In this document: positions 26,289 to 35,692 of the stretch, piece after piece
How positions within the stretch are numbered: the first letter of the stretch is position 1
Layout of the letters: the number at the start of each line of letters is the position of its first letter
Assembly (NCBI GenBank): GCA_034168985.1
Contig: JAXFJE010000009.1
Span: forward strand, 53,370-117,369
Direction: 5' to 3'
Source of the DNA: JALEVB01 sp022768265
Lineage (GTDB): Bacteria > Bacillota_I > Bacilli_A > Erysipelotrichales > Erysipelotrichaceae
DNA length: 64,000 nt
Made by a program: the position numbers and the translations under genes
Notes under the pieces: generated by a model
Database searches by the model: none
The model's input: only the letters and a program-made list of their open reading frames with translations
Told to the model about the DNA's origin: nothing

Positions 26289-26969
26289 ATGATAAAGGTA
26301 CGGATCATTAAAATATTATGTACACTGATCTTTGGTGTTTTTATCATGGGGATGGGTTTTGAGATCAGACCATTTGCAAGTGATGGGATCGTGGTAGACG
26401 CTAAAAACTATGAACTTAGTTGTCATGATATTGAGGTCGACATCAATGAGTTTCATCAATGGGATTATCAAACGTTGATCAAACAAGCAGGCTGTCAGCT
26501 TTTAGCTGATCAAGAAGTCATCAGCACGGCTTATCTATATGTAAATGGTGAAGATATCCAAAAGATCGATCAACCAGGAACTTACGAGTTTACGATCGGC
26601 GTGGATGATAAAACAGCGGTTAGGGTCAAAGTAGAATTGTTCAATGAATTAAAGCAAGATAGCCCAGAAGTTTCGCCAGATCAGCAAGAGATAGTTGATC
26701 AATTGCCACAAGATATCTTATACCTAAATGGTAAAAGCTATCATATCGATAGTGTGCAAGATCATGAGCTTTTTGGACAGATCATTCGTTTTAGTTCTAA
26801 CAAGCATGAATATATCGGTTTGAAAGCGTGGGGCATTTATTTTAAAGCTAAGCCCAATTATTTGTTTTTAGCGATGACGGTGATGTCGCTTGTCGCAGTT
26901 GCTCTGTATATTTATTTTCAAGCTAATGATCAAAGAGAGTATTGGGGATATCGAGGTGAAAGAAAATGA
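26289..26969 (+). CDS. Bitopic membrane protein of unknown function
   Basis: The 226-residue reading starts at the ATG after AAAGGAG. The frame extends 19 codons further upstream but without a ribosome site. A signal-like helix (about 7-22) precedes an extracellular beta-rich region that includes IDQPGTYEFTIGV and LNGKSYHIDSV. A membrane helix near the end (YLFLAMTVMSLVAVALYIYF) and a short basic tail follow. I do not recognise the family. It overlaps a 46-codon membrane peptide gene as ATGA. Confidence 0.65.
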   Translation: MIKVRIIKILCTLIFGVFIMGMGFEIRPFASDGIVVDAKNYELSCHDIEVDINEFHQWDYQTLIKQAGCQLLADQEVISTAYLYVNGEDIQKIDQPGTYEFTIGVDDKTAVRVKVELFNELKQDSPEVSPDQQEIVDQLPQDILYLNGKSYHIDSVQDHELFGQIIRFSSNKHEYIGLKAWGIYFKAKPNYLFLAMTVMSLVAVALYIYFQANDQREYWGYRGERK

Positions 26970-27106
26970 TCGAAGTTATTAATATTTGGGATCTGATGAC
27001 CTTGGCAATATTGGGTGTTGGGGGCTATGGCTTGATTGCTTGGCGTATCCGTTATCATAAAAGAAATGAGAAAAATGAAGCTATTCGGGGCCTATGGGAA
27101 CGATAG
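26966..27106 (+). CDS. 46-residue membrane peptide translationally coupled to the preceding gene
   Basis: The ATG overlaps the previous stop (ATGA) and GAGGTGAAAG provides a ribosome site. The product has an amphipathic start (MIEVINIWDL), one membrane helix (TLAILGVGGYGLIAW) and a very basic tail (RIRYHKRNEKNE). Overlap and topology suggest it works with the bitopic protein. No known family is recognised. Confidence 0.6.
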   Translation: MIEVINIWDLMTLAILGVGGYGLIAWRIRYHKRNEKNEAIRGLWER

Positions 27107-27172
27107 CTTTTTTATTTTCAAAAAATGTAAAAAACTTTCAGAAAATATTTCGAAAATTAATGAAAAATATAT

Positions 27173-27200
27173 TGAAAAAATAATGAAAATGTTTTATTAT
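27173..27200 (+). promoter_or_regulatory. Putative promoter of the liv operon
   Basis: TTGAAA and TATTAT with a 16-base spacer, 31 bases before the livJ start. Confidence 0.55.
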
Positions 27201-27231
27201 TTTCTCATTAGAAATAGGGGAGATAAATATT

Positions 27232-28380
27232 ATGAAATTTTCTAGTTTTTTCAAAGGAGGTTTGGCAGTATTACTAGCAGCTTCCATGGTTGGATGTACT
27301 GGTTCTCCAGATACATCTGGCACAACAACTACCACATCAACTGATGGCGCAACAACGATCACCCTAGGATCATTTGGCCCATTAGAAGGTGACTATAGCG
27401 TTTATGGTATCGCCGTTAATAATGGAGTAGATATGGCTATCAAAGATTATAATGAAGCTAATGGCGCTAATGTTAAATTTGCTAGCTATGATACCAAAGG
27501 TGATGCAACTGAAGCTATCAACGCTTTTAATAAATTAGTCGATGAAGATAAAGTAACAGCTATCGTTGGTGGTACTTTATCAGGTGAAAGTACAGCTGTC
27601 GCTACTGCTAGTCAAGCTAGTGGCATTCCAATCATTACACCAAGTGGTACGGCTAAAGATATCACATTAGCTGGACCAAACGTATTTAGAGGTTGCTATA
27701 CCGACCCATATCAAGCTAAAACGATCGCTAATTTTGCTTATGATGATCTAGGAGCTACAACCGCAGCTATCCTATATAATACATCTGATGATTATTCAAA
27801 AGGTCTAATGGAAAACTTCACAGCTACTTTTGAAGAAAAAGGCGGTAAAGTTGTTACGACCGAAGGCTATGCAACTGGCGATGTTGATTTCAATACCCAA
27901 TTAACTAAGATCGCTGCTGCAGATGCTGATGTCTTATTTGTTCCAAACTATTATAAAGATGATGCTTTGATCGCTAAACAAGCTAAAGCATTAGGTATCG
28001 AATCAACGATCATTGGTGGCGATGGTTGGGATGGTGTCTTAGCTGTCGTTGAAAATCCAGCAGATGTTGAAGGAGTAATCTTTGTAAATCACTATAGTCC
28101 TGATGATGAAGTAGTTTCTGAATTAACTACAAGATATAAAGAAACATATGGTGTTGATGCCAATGCCTTCTCAGTTTTAGCTTATGATACGACCATGTGT
28201 GTATTACAAGCAATTGAAGAAGCTGGTTCTACCGATGCAGCAACAATCATTGAGAAATTATCAGGTATTAGTTTTGACGGTATTTTAGGTCATATGGAAT
28301 TTGATGAAAATGGCGATCCAATCAAAGATCTAAGCTATATTCAAATCAAAGATGGCCAATATGTTACTTACGGTAAGTAG
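27232..28380 (+). CDS. livJ: Branched-chain amino acid ABC transporter binding lipoprotein
   Basis: The 382-residue lipoprotein has the lipobox AASMVGC and a Thr/Ser-rich linker, followed by a Leu/Ile/Val-binding type 1 periplasmic-binding fold (ITLGSFGPLEGDYSVYGIAV, TPSGTAKDI, GGDGWDGVL). AGGGGAG precedes the ATG. A strong hairpin follows it before livH, a common way to make more binding protein than permease. The ligand set (Leu, Ile, Val or other amino acids) is inferred from the family. Confidence 0.92.
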   Translation: MKFSSFFKGGLAVLLAASMVGCTGSPDTSGTTTTTSTDGATTITLGSFGPLEGDYSVYGIAVNNGVDMAIKDYNEANGANVKFASYDTKGDATEAINAFNKLVDEDKVTAIVGGTLSGESTAVATASQASGIPIITPSGTAKDITLAGPNVFRGCYTDPYQAKTIANFAYDDLGATTAAILYNTSDDYSKGLMENFTATFEEKGGKVVTTEGYATGDVDFNTQLTKIAAADADVLFVPNYYKDDALIAKQAKALGIESTIIGGDGWDGVLAVVENPADVEGVIFVNHYSPDDEVVSELTTRYKETYGVDANAFSVLAYDTTMCVLQAIEEAGSTDAATIIEKLSGISFDGILGHMEFDENGDPIKDLSYIQIKDGQYVTYGK

Positions 28381-28386
28381 TAACCA

Positions 28387-28419
28387 TTAGGAGGATTACT
28401 AATCCTCCTAATTTTTTTT
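28387..28419 (+). terminator. Intra-operon terminator between livJ and livH
   Basis: Perfect stem ttaggaggatt / aatcctcctaa followed by eight T. Read-through is needed for the rest of the operon, so it likely sets the livJ:livHMGF ratio. Confidence 0.8.
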
Positions 28420-28438
28420 CAAAGGGGGTAAATTAGAT

Positions 28439-29326
28439 ATGTCAGGATTTTCGCAATTCTTGATGCAATTAGTAAACGGTATCAATGCTGGATCGATATA
28501 TGCACTTATCGCATTAGGGTATACGATGGTTTATGGTATTGCTAAATTAATTAACTTTGCGCATGGTGATATCATCATGGTTGGCGCTTATGTATGTTTG
28601 TTTGCTATCAGTACTTTTCAATTACCGGTATGGCTGGCAATCGTTTTATCGATCGTTGTTTGTGCTTTATTAGGGATCGTCGTTGAAAAGGTGGCTTATA
28701 AACCATTGCGCAGTGCTTCAAGGATCTCTTTGCTGATCACCGCGATCGGAGTCTCTTATTTATTGCAAAGTTTGTTCCAACTTTTATTTTCAGCTAATCC
28801 TAGACCTTTTCCAACCATCATAAAATTACCACCTTTGGTGTTAGGGTCGATTGCGATTTCAGCACCATATTATATTACTTTCATCGTTTCGGTCATCTTG
28901 ATGACGGTGCTGCATCTATTCGTGCAAAAAACCAAGATTGGGAAAGCTATGCGAGCTGTTAGTGAAGATGCGCAAGCAGCTCAATTGATGGGCATCAATA
29001 TCGATCGCACGATTTCGATCACTTTTGCATTGGGTTCAGCTTTAGCTGCTGTAGCAGGTATCTTATATTGTTCATCATATCCAATGGTCAATCCATATTT
29101 AGGGTCATTGCCAGGGATCAAAGCTTTTATTGCTGCGGTCTTAGGTGGTATCGGCAGCATTCCTGGAGCAGTGCTTGGAGGCTTTATCTTAGGAATCATC
29201 GAAGCTTTGACCAAAGCTTATATTTCCTCACAGTTATCTGATGCGATCGTTTTTACGGTCTTGATCATCATGTTGGTATTTAAACCATCAGGTATCTTAG
29301 GTAAAAATGTGAAAGAGAAGGTATAG
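28439..29326 (+). CDS. livH: Branched-chain amino acid ABC transporter permease LivH
   Basis: The 295-residue permease has about 8 membrane segments and LivH signatures (NGINAGSIYALIALGYTMVYG, LINFAHGD, GGIGSIPGAVLGGF). It pairs with LivM to form the channel. It follows the livJ hairpin with a GGGGG ribosome site. Confidence 0.93.
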   Translation: MSGFSQFLMQLVNGINAGSIYALIALGYTMVYGIAKLINFAHGDIIMVGAYVCLFAISTFQLPVWLAIVLSIVVCALLGIVVEKVAYKPLRSASRISLLITAIGVSYLLQSLFQLLFSANPRPFPTIIKLPPLVLGSIAISAPYYITFIVSVILMTVLHLFVQKTKIGKAMRAVSEDAQAAQLMGINIDRTISITFALGSALAAVAGILYCSSYPMVNPYLGSLPGIKAFIAAVLGGIGSIPGAVLGGFILGIIEALTKAYISSQLSDAIVFTVLIIMLVFKPSGILGKNVKEKV

Positions 29327-29329
29327 GAT

Positions 29330-30307
29330 ATGAAGGTTGCAGAAAAATATAAGAACTTAGGCTTTTGGCCTAAGATGATCATGAACTTTGCCTTGATCTT
29401 AGCGGTATTTATCATCATTAGCGTCTTATCTAGTGCAAAGATCATTAGTAATTATTATCAGGGTATCATTTTATCGATTTGTATCAATGTCATTTTAGTT
29501 GTTAGTTTAAATATAACTACCGGCTTTTTAGGTCAATTGACCTTAGGGCATGCTGGTTTTATGGCCGTTGGAGCGTATAGTGGCGCTTTTTTAAGCAAGA
29601 ATTTAATGGGAAGCTTACCTGATCCTTTGATCTTTCTTTTAGCGATCATCGTTGGGGGAATCGTTGCGATGATCTTTGGGGTCATCGTGGGCGTGCCTAC
29701 CTTACGTTTAAAAGGTGACTATCTAGCGATCATCACTTTGGCATTTGGGGAAGTTATCAAAAATATCTTATTAAATCTAAAGATCGTTGGGGGCGCTAGC
29801 GGATATATCGGCATTCCCCGTTATACTAATTTTTTATGGGCTTATTGGCTAGCGATCATTACTGTGGTTTTATCTTATGCTTTGATCAACTCACGTCATG
29901 GGCGGGCCATCATTTCAATCAGAGAAGATGAGATCGCTAGTGAATCGATGGGGGTTGATACCAAAAAATACAAGATCTTAGCCTTTATCTTTGCCGCTTT
30001 TTTTGCAGGTGTTGCAGGTTGTCTATACGCTCATTACATGGGCATCTTGGAACCAAAGACCTTTAAATTTGATAAATCGATCGAAATATTGGTTATGGTA
30101 GTTTTAGGTGGTATGGGCAATATCAAAGGATCGATCATTTCTGCCATCATCCTAACCGTATTACCACAATTATTAGTAAGTGTTAGCGGTTATCGTATGT
30201 TGCTTTATGCGTTGGCTTTGATCATCATGATGTTATTTAAATATCATCCAACCTTGGTCAAGTTAACAGCCACTATCAAAAGCAATCTTAAAAAAGTAAG
30301 GGGGTAA
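29330..30307 (+). CDS. livM: Branched-chain amino acid ABC transporter permease LivM
   Basis: The 325-residue permease has signatures LNITTGFLGQLTLGHAGFM and LVMVVLGGMGNIKGS. It starts 3 bases after livH and is the second half of the membrane channel. Confidence 0.93.
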   Translation: MKVAEKYKNLGFWPKMIMNFALILAVFIIISVLSSAKIISNYYQGIILSICINVILVVSLNITTGFLGQLTLGHAGFMAVGAYSGAFLSKNLMGSLPDPLIFLLAIIVGGIVAMIFGVIVGVPTLRLKGDYLAIITLAFGEVIKNILLNLKIVGGASGYIGIPRYTNFLWAYWLAIITVVLSYALINSRHGRAIISIREDEIASESMGVDTKKYKILAFIFAAFFAGVAGCLYAHYMGILEPKTFKFDKSIEILVMVVLGGMGNIKGSIISAIILTVLPQLLVSVSGYRMLLYALALIIMMLFKYHPTLVKLTATIKSNLKKVRG

Positions 30308-30310
30308 AAG

Positions 30311-31072
30311 ATGATGAATGTACTAGAAGTGAAAGATCTAGGAATAAATTTTGGTGGACTTCGTGCCGTTGATCATTTTAACCTAACGATCAAAAAAGGG
30401 GAATTGTATGGCTTGATCGGACCTAATGGTGCTGGGAAGACCACGGTATTTAATATGTTGACCGGAGTTTATGCTCCAAGCGATGGACAGATCATGTTAC
30501 AAGGGCAGGTGCTTAACAACTTGTCTTGTCATAAAATTGCTCAATTGGGGGTAGCTCGTACCTTTCAAAATATTCGGTTGTTCAAAGATCTAAGCGTTAT
30601 TGATAATGTCAAGATCGGCTTGCATGAACAATATAAGTATTCGTTATTGCATTCTTTATTAAAGACCAAAAAGTTTTTTGATATCGAAAAGCAAATTGAA
30701 AAAGAAGCCATGGATCTATTGGAAGTTTTTCGTTTACATACTTACGCTCATGTCTTAGCGGCTAATTTGCCTTATGGTAAGCAAAGAGAACTAGAAATCG
30801 CTAGAGCCTTAGCAACGCATCCTAAATTATTATTGCTTGATGAACCGGCTGCGGGGATGAATCCGCAAGAAACCGCGGAATTGATGGAAGTTATTCGCAA
30901 GGTGCGCAAACGTTTTGATATCAGCATCTTATTGATCGAACATGATATGAAACTGGTCATGGGTATCTGTGAAAAAGTAACGGTGCTAAACTATGGTAGC
31001 GTGCTTGTAAGTGGTACGCCGCAAGAGGTAATCAATGATCCACGGGTTATCAAGGCTTATTTGGGGGATTAG
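30311..31072 (+). CDS. livG: Branched-chain amino acid ABC transporter ATPase LivG
   Basis: The 253-residue ATPase has Walker A GPNGAGKTT, a LivG-type long insert before the signature, LPYGKQRELEIARAL in place of the usual LSGGQ, and Walker B LLLLDEP. The change in the signature is normal for LivG. A second ATG directly follows the first, so either may be used. Confidence 0.93.
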   Translation: MMNVLEVKDLGINFGGLRAVDHFNLTIKKGELYGLIGPNGAGKTTVFNMLTGVYAPSDGQIMLQGQVLNNLSCHKIAQLGVARTFQNIRLFKDLSVIDNVKIGLHEQYKYSLLHSLLKTKKFFDIEKQIEKEAMDLLEVFRLHTYAHVLAANLPYGKQRELEIARALATHPKLLLLDEPAAGMNPQETAELMEVIRKVRKRFDISILLIEHDMKLVMGICEKVTVLNYGSVLVSGTPQEVINDPRVIKAYLGD

Positions 31073-31074
31073 TT

Positions 31075-31779
31075 ATGTTAAAGATTCAAGATTTAAAAGT
31101 AAGTTATGGCATGATCGAAGCGATCCAAGGGGTCAACTTTGAAATCAATGATAAAGAGATCGTCGCTTTGATCGGCGCAAATGGCGCAGGCAAGACAACG
31201 ATCATGCATACGATCAGTGGTTTGATCCGTCCGCAAAGTGGCACGATATATTTAAATGATGTCGATATCACAAAGGTTCCTGCCGATAAGATCGTGCAGT
31301 TAGGTTTGGCACAGGTTCCTGAGCGCCGTAGGGTCTTTGCGCAACAAACCGTAGAAGAAAATTTAGAATTAGGCGCTTATACGCGAAAAGATAAACAAGA
31401 AATTGCTCAAACGATGGCTAAGGTCTTTGAAAGTTTTCCACGACTTAAGGAAAGACGCAAACAATTAGCGGGAACCTTATCTGGGGGTGAACAACAGATG
31501 CTAGCGATGGGCAGAGCTTTGATGGCTAAACCAAAGATCTTATTGCTAGATGAACCGAGCATGGGGCTATCACCACTATTGGTAAAAGAAATATTCCATA
31601 TCATCGAAGAGATCAATCGTAACGGTACGACCGTCTTGTTGGTTGAACAAAATGCTAAGATGGCCTTAGCAATCGCCAATAGGGCATATGTATTAGAAAA
31701 TGGCAAGATCGTTTTAAGCGGTAGTGGAGAAGAACTTGCCAATAGTGAACAAGTAAAGAAAGCTTATTTAGGAGGATAA
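31075..31779 (+). CDS. livF: Branched-chain amino acid ABC transporter ATPase LivF
   Basis: The 234-residue ATPase has Walker A GANGAGKTT, LSGGEQQMLAMGRAL and LLLLDEPSMGL, plus the LivF marker VPERRRVF. It starts 2 bases after livG. Confidence 0.94.
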   Translation: MLKIQDLKVSYGMIEAIQGVNFEINDKEIVALIGANGAGKTTIMHTISGLIRPQSGTIYLNDVDITKVPADKIVQLGLAQVPERRRVFAQQTVEENLELGAYTRKDKQEIAQTMAKVFESFPRLKERRKQLAGTLSGGEQQMLAMGRALMAKPKILLLDEPSMGLSPLLVKEIFHIIEEINRNGTTVLLVEQNAKMALAIANRAYVLENGKIVLSGSGEELANSEQVKKAYLGG

Positions 31780-31785
31780 TTTCAT

Positions 31786-32430
31786 ATGTATGTAAAAGAT
31801 CAAATGAGCACCAATCCTTATTGCATCAGTCCTAAGACTTCAATTTCTAAAGCTTTGGAGATCATGTCAACCAATGATTTTCATCGCTTACCAGTAGTTG
31901 ATGGTGAATATAATCTTGTTGGCTTGATCACCGCTGGCATGATTTCCGATAAGACCCCTAGTAAAGCAACTTCATTATCGATCTATGAACTAAATTATCT
32001 ATTGAGCAAAACGAATGTTAATGAAATCATGGAAACGAATGTCAAAACCATTCGTCCCGATGCTTTATTAGAAGAAGCAGCAGTGAAGATGCGGACCTAT
32101 GATGTTGGTTGTCTTCCAGTAGTCGAAGGCAAAAAGGTTGTTGGGATCATTACCCAAAATGACATTTTCACGGCTTTTGTAGATCTTTTAGGATATAATC
32201 GTGAGGGCACGCGCTATGTCATCAATATCAAAGAAGATCACACGGGCATCTTGTCAGATATCGCTAAATGTTTTACTGATCTAGGGATCAATATCACCAA
32301 TCTTGCGGTATATAATAATCCGCGAGGCATTGAAGTCGTTGTAATTGCAACGGGAGATAATAGCAATCGTGCAAAAGAACATTTAATCGAACGTGGTTAT
32401 AATGTAACAGATGTATTGGAAAGAGGTTGA
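31786..32430 (+). CDS. CBS-pair plus ACT domain protein (AcuB-like)
   Basis: The 214-residue protein has two CBS motifs at about 1-125 (MSTNPYCISPKTSISKALEI, VNEIMETNVKTIRPDALLEE) and an ACT domain at about 138-205 (DHTGILSDIAKCFTDLGINI). CBS pairs bind adenine nucleotides and ACT domains bind amino acids. It lies 6 bases after livF, behind GGAGG, and is probably the operon's last gene. A sensor role tied to amino-acid supply is likely; no enzyme domain is present. Confidence 0.85.
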   Translation: MYVKDQMSTNPYCISPKTSISKALEIMSTNDFHRLPVVDGEYNLVGLITAGMISDKTPSKATSLSIYELNYLLSKTNVNEIMETNVKTIRPDALLEEAAVKMRTYDVGCLPVVEGKKVVGIITQNDIFTAFVDLLGYNREGTRYVINIKEDHTGILSDIAKCFTDLGINITNLAVYNNPRGIEVVVIATGDNSNRAKEHLIERGYNVTDVLERG

Positions 32431-32447
32431 TAATTCAACCTCTTTTT
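32420..32447 (+). terminator. Terminator of the liv operon
   Basis: Stem aaagaggttga / tcaacctcttt overlapping the stop codon, followed by T-run. Confidence 0.8.
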
Positions 32448-32476
32448 AGGTATAATTAAAAAATGGAGGATATTAT

Positions 32477-33175
32477 ATGAATTGGCAATATTTTATATTA
32501 GGCACCATCGGTTGCTTTATCATATACTTTGTTTACGGTTATTTTAGCAAAAGACATTATTTTCAGTTGTTATCATTGTTTTATCGCGAGAATAAAGTAG
32601 ATGAATTCTTAGATAAGCTAAATAGCTTCCCAAGCAAGATCTTTTTTACTTATAAGATCAGACAATTGATGCGCATCGATGCTTATTTGGCTAAAAAAGA
32701 TTATGAAGCGCTAAATGAAATTTTTGATTATCTAAATAGGGTCGGTTTACGTTTAGGAGACCGTTATACCGTATTACAAAAAGAAGTCATTGCTTATGCT
32801 GATAATGGGCAAAATGAAGCAGCCATCAAGGCATTGAAACAAATGGAAGAAATGCTGCCAAAGTTTAAAAAAGATGTTGAACATTATCGTTCAATGTATG
32901 ATGAAAGCAAATACATCGTAGCTATCAAGGTTGAAAAAGATGGTCAGTATGCTGAAGATCTAGTTAAGATCGCGCGTGAAGCGAAGATGGAAGTAGTTAA
33001 AGGAATGTATTTCTTTAAAGCTAGCCAATCTTATTATTTGCGTGGGGATATGAAGATGTGCAAAAATCGTCTGCAAGATGCTTACGATAATCTAAAAGAT
33101 ACAACATACGGTGCCCAAATCAAAAAGATCATGGATGAAAATGATCTAGCAAAGATCATGGATATCGCAATTTAA
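32477..33175 (+). CDS. Membrane-anchored helical (TPR-like) protein of unknown function
   Basis: The 232-residue protein has one N-terminal membrane helix (5-23) and an alpha-helical cytoplasmic body with repeat-like helices (AYLAKKDYEALNEIFDYLNR, GQNEAAIKALKQMEEM, FFKASQSYYLRGDMKMCKNR) suggestive of TPR-type packing. GGAGG precedes the ATG. It is monocistronic between two terminators. No specific function can be assigned. Confidence 0.65.
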   Translation: MNWQYFILGTIGCFIIYFVYGYFSKRHYFQLLSLFYRENKVDEFLDKLNSFPSKIFFTYKIRQLMRIDAYLAKKDYEALNEIFDYLNRVGLRLGDRYTVLQKEVIAYADNGQNEAAIKALKQMEEMLPKFKKDVEHYRSMYDESKYIVAIKVEKDGQYAEDLVKIAREAKMEVVKGMYFFKASQSYYLRGDMKMCKNRLQDAYDNLKDTTYGAQIKKIMDENDLAKIMDIAI

Positions 33176-33200
33176 GTCATCTTAGGATGGCTTTTTTTAG
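33176..33200 (+). terminator. Terminator of the TPR-like gene
   Basis: Short stem gtcatc / gatggc with one wobble and seven T. It reaches into the stop of the converging gene. Confidence 0.6.
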
Positions 33201-33751
33201 TAGATCAACTTTTTAAAATCATCGTTATGCATATTTTCAGATGATAGTTTTTTGAAGTTTGCGGTCTTCTCGATCTCACTTACGGACATAGCTAAGTTAT
33301 CATAATATATTTTATCGTGTTGATGATAAAATAGCTTTTTGGCTAGGGGTTGATTTCTTAATATTGTTTGCAAGCGGGGATGATTATCTAAAACAAAATA
33401 TAGTTGTGGAGGCATAAAATTAGGAATCGCTTTTCGAATAGCTGAAAGGGTTAGGGGATTTTCAAATAATGTCAATGATTTTATCGGGATGGCATGGATA
33501 TCTTGGTTTAAAATATATTTTTCAACACGATTTAAGGTTTCAGGATAATTTAAGTAATCATCTTTGGTTAAATCTAAACGAATTGGTCTACCTAGCTCCA
33601 TGATTCCGATGACTTGTCTAGATTTACCACTTAAATATAAATAGGCTTTTGTTTCTTCATCACAAAATCTTTTTCTATATTCATATTTTTTGATGCCGAA
33701 TAACAATGGTTTAAAGTGTGCTGGTCGAAAACTTAAAAGTATTTCTTTCAT
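33197..33751 (-). CDS. ASCH/PUA-like domain protein
   Basis: The 184-residue reading starts at the ATG behind GAAAGGAAAA. The N-terminal half (LLSFRPAHFKPLLFGIKKYEYRKRF, then YLYLSGKSRQVIGIMELG) matches ASCH-type small proteins of the PUA fold, which bind RNA or nucleobases. The C-terminal part is charged and helical. No operon partner. Confidence 0.7.
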   Translation of the reverse strand: MKEILLSFRPAHFKPLLFGIKKYEYRKRFCDEETKAYLYLSGKSRQVIGIMELGRPIRLDLTKDDYLNYPETLNRVEKYILNQDIHAIPIKSLTLFENPLTLSAIRKAIPNFMPPQLYFVLDNHPRLQTILRNQPLAKKLFYHQHDKIYYDNLAMSVSEIEKTANFKKLSSENMHNDDFKKLIY

Positions 33752-33839
33752 GATTTTTCCTTTCATATTAATAGCGATGAAAATAGCTCATGCTAAATAG
33801 TTGATCTTTTGTTTCTAATTTTATCATAGCTTCAAAATA

Positions 33840-33876
33840 AAAAACGCATTGGTTGGCATTTCCAATGCGTTTTTGC
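33840..33876 (-). terminator. Terminator of the secreted reductase gene
   Basis: Stem aaaacgcattgg / ccaatgcgtttt with T-run on the minus transcript. Confidence 0.8.
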
Positions 33877-33885
33877 TTCGTATTT

Positions 33886-35613
33886 TTATTTAAGGTTTGC
33901 TGCAGCGTTTTGACCAGCTACTTTACCAAATACTACTGATTGAGCATAACCGCCAGATTGTGCAGTTACTTCACCAGCAGCGTATAGCCCTGGAACAACA
34001 CTACCATCTTCATATAATACTTCAGCTTTTTCGTTAGCTACGACCCCACCTTTGGTCATGTGGTTAGCAGCTTCAACTTGTACACCATAATATGGACCTT
34101 CAGCGTCTAGTGGACGGCTAGGTACTTCTTCAAGGATGGCATTTTCACTTTGAGCTTGGGCATCAGCATTGTATTGTTCAACACTTGCTTTTAAGCCTTC
34201 AGGATCGATACCTAAAGCAGTTGCTAGTTCTTCAACTGTTTCACCTTGTGAATAGTAACCTAGACCAACATGTTTTCTGATACGATAGAATGAATCATAA
34301 CCGGTTTTATCAGTAATATAGAAAGCAGCACCATCAGTTTGTTCTTGGATCATGGTTCCACGATCTAGACCAGAGATGTTATCATTTAATAATGCTCCTT
34401 CTTTATTTACCAATAGGTTCATATCAGCACCACCAGTTAGGTCACGGCGAGGAACGATGATATTTGAGAAAACGCTCATTTTGCCCATGTTAGCCATCAT
34501 GAAGCCATTTTCTTCGAATACTTTAACAAAATCACCAGTAGCTCCCATTTGGTTAGAAGTGTTTAAAGCTTCATGACCTGGAGCATATTCTGCTAATAAT
34601 TCTTTATTGGCACAGAAACCACCAGTTGCAACGATGATGGCATCCGCATTGATCGTATAGCTTTCGTTATCATTATTGGTAACAGTTACGCCAGTGCAAG
34701 TTCCATCATTCATAACTAGATCGTTACCTTTAGTTCCAGTACGGATCTCAACGCCTAGTTCTAAAGCCGTTTTTTCTAAACCAGCTTGGATAACTTCACC
34801 AGCATATTGGTCAGCTTCGGCTAAGTGGCTAGTTCCTGTATAACTGTAATTTAATTCAACACCCATGTTGCGTAACCATGCATCTAATTCGTTTGCTTCA
34901 TTTGCCCAAACATCGATTCTTTCAGGAGTTTCCCCTGATTCTGCTTTGTCAGCTTTGAAGTTTTCTACTTGGTTAACCGTGTATTTTTCATTACCTGCAG
35001 CTTTTTGCGCTTCAGAGTTGATCAAATCGAAGAAGTTCATGTCGAATTTACCGTTACCACTTAAGATATCTAATTTTTCGATAACGATGACATTAGCATC
35101 TGGATTTGTTTGTTTAGCACTGATGGCAGCTGCTAAGCCAGATGGACCGCCACCAACAACCACGATATCACATTCCACAGCTTCGATTTCACTTGGTGCT
35201 TTTTCTTCACCAGCTGTAGCCATCGTGATTTCTGGTGCTTCTAGCCCAGCTTGGCTCATTGCATCAGCAACAGCTGCTTTAACAGCGTAAGATGAGAAAG
35301 TGGCCCCAGTAACACTGTCAACCACAGGGCTGTTAGCGTTGACGATCCTTTCCGCAATTACTGGGAAAGCACGGTCGATAACGACATTTGTTTCATGGTT
35401 TTCACCTAATTCAACATTGGTGATATTTCCTTCATTAATAGTAACTTTGACTTTTAGTTCGCCACCATAACCATTAGCCACTGCTTCGTAAACGCCTTCT
35501 TGTGTGCTTGCGCTAGAAGCAGCAGGTGTTGTGTTTGGTTGTGAACTAGTTGAGCATGCGGCTAGGCTAAGGCATAAGGCACTAGCTAGACTTGCTTTTA
35601 CAACTTTATTCAT
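33886..35613 (-). CDS. Secreted FMN-binding / fumarate-reductase-like flavoprotein (lipoprotein)
   Basis: The 575-residue lipoprotein has the signal and lipobox SLAAC (Cys20). An FMN_bind domain follows at about 38-122 with the flavinylation motif DSVTGAT (99-105), where ApbE attaches FMN to Thr105. An FAD-dependent reductase domain of the fumarate/urocanate reductase fold follows from about 148 (VVVGGGPSGLAAA). It should act outside the membrane, moving electrons from a quinone or EET chain to a small organic acceptor. The usual HGxNRLGG arginine motif near the C-terminus is replaced by AQSGGYAQS, so the acceptor may not be fumarate. No apbE is in the window. GGGAGG precedes the start. Confidence 0.88.
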   Translation of the reverse strand: MNKVVKASLASALCLSLAACSTSSQPNTTPAASSASTQEGVYEAVANGYGGELKVKVTINEGNITNVELGENHETNVVIDRAFPVIAERIVNANSPVVDSVTGATFSSYAVKAAVADAMSQAGLEAPEITMATAGEEKAPSEIEAVECDIVVVGGGPSGLAAAISAKQTNPDANVIVIEKLDILSGNGKFDMNFFDLINSEAQKAAGNEKYTVNQVENFKADKAESGETPERIDVWANEANELDAWLRNMGVELNYSYTGTSHLAEADQYAGEVIQAGLEKTALELGVEIRTGTKGNDLVMNDGTCTGVTVTNNDNESYTINADAIIVATGGFCANKELLAEYAPGHEALNTSNQMGATGDFVKVFEENGFMMANMGKMSVFSNIIVPRRDLTGGADMNLLVNKEGALLNDNISGLDRGTMIQEQTDGAAFYITDKTGYDSFYRIRKHVGLGYYSQGETVEELATALGIDPEGLKASVEQYNADAQAQSENAILEEVPSRPLDAEGPYYGVQVEAANHMTKGGVVANEKAEVLYEDGSVVPGLYAAGEVTAQSGGYAQSVVFGKVAGQNAAANLK

Positions 35614-35692
35614 ATTTTCCTCCCGTTAAAATATATGTGATGTAAGCTTACACTCAGCATTTTAACGACTTGTTAAAAAATTGTCAATGTAT

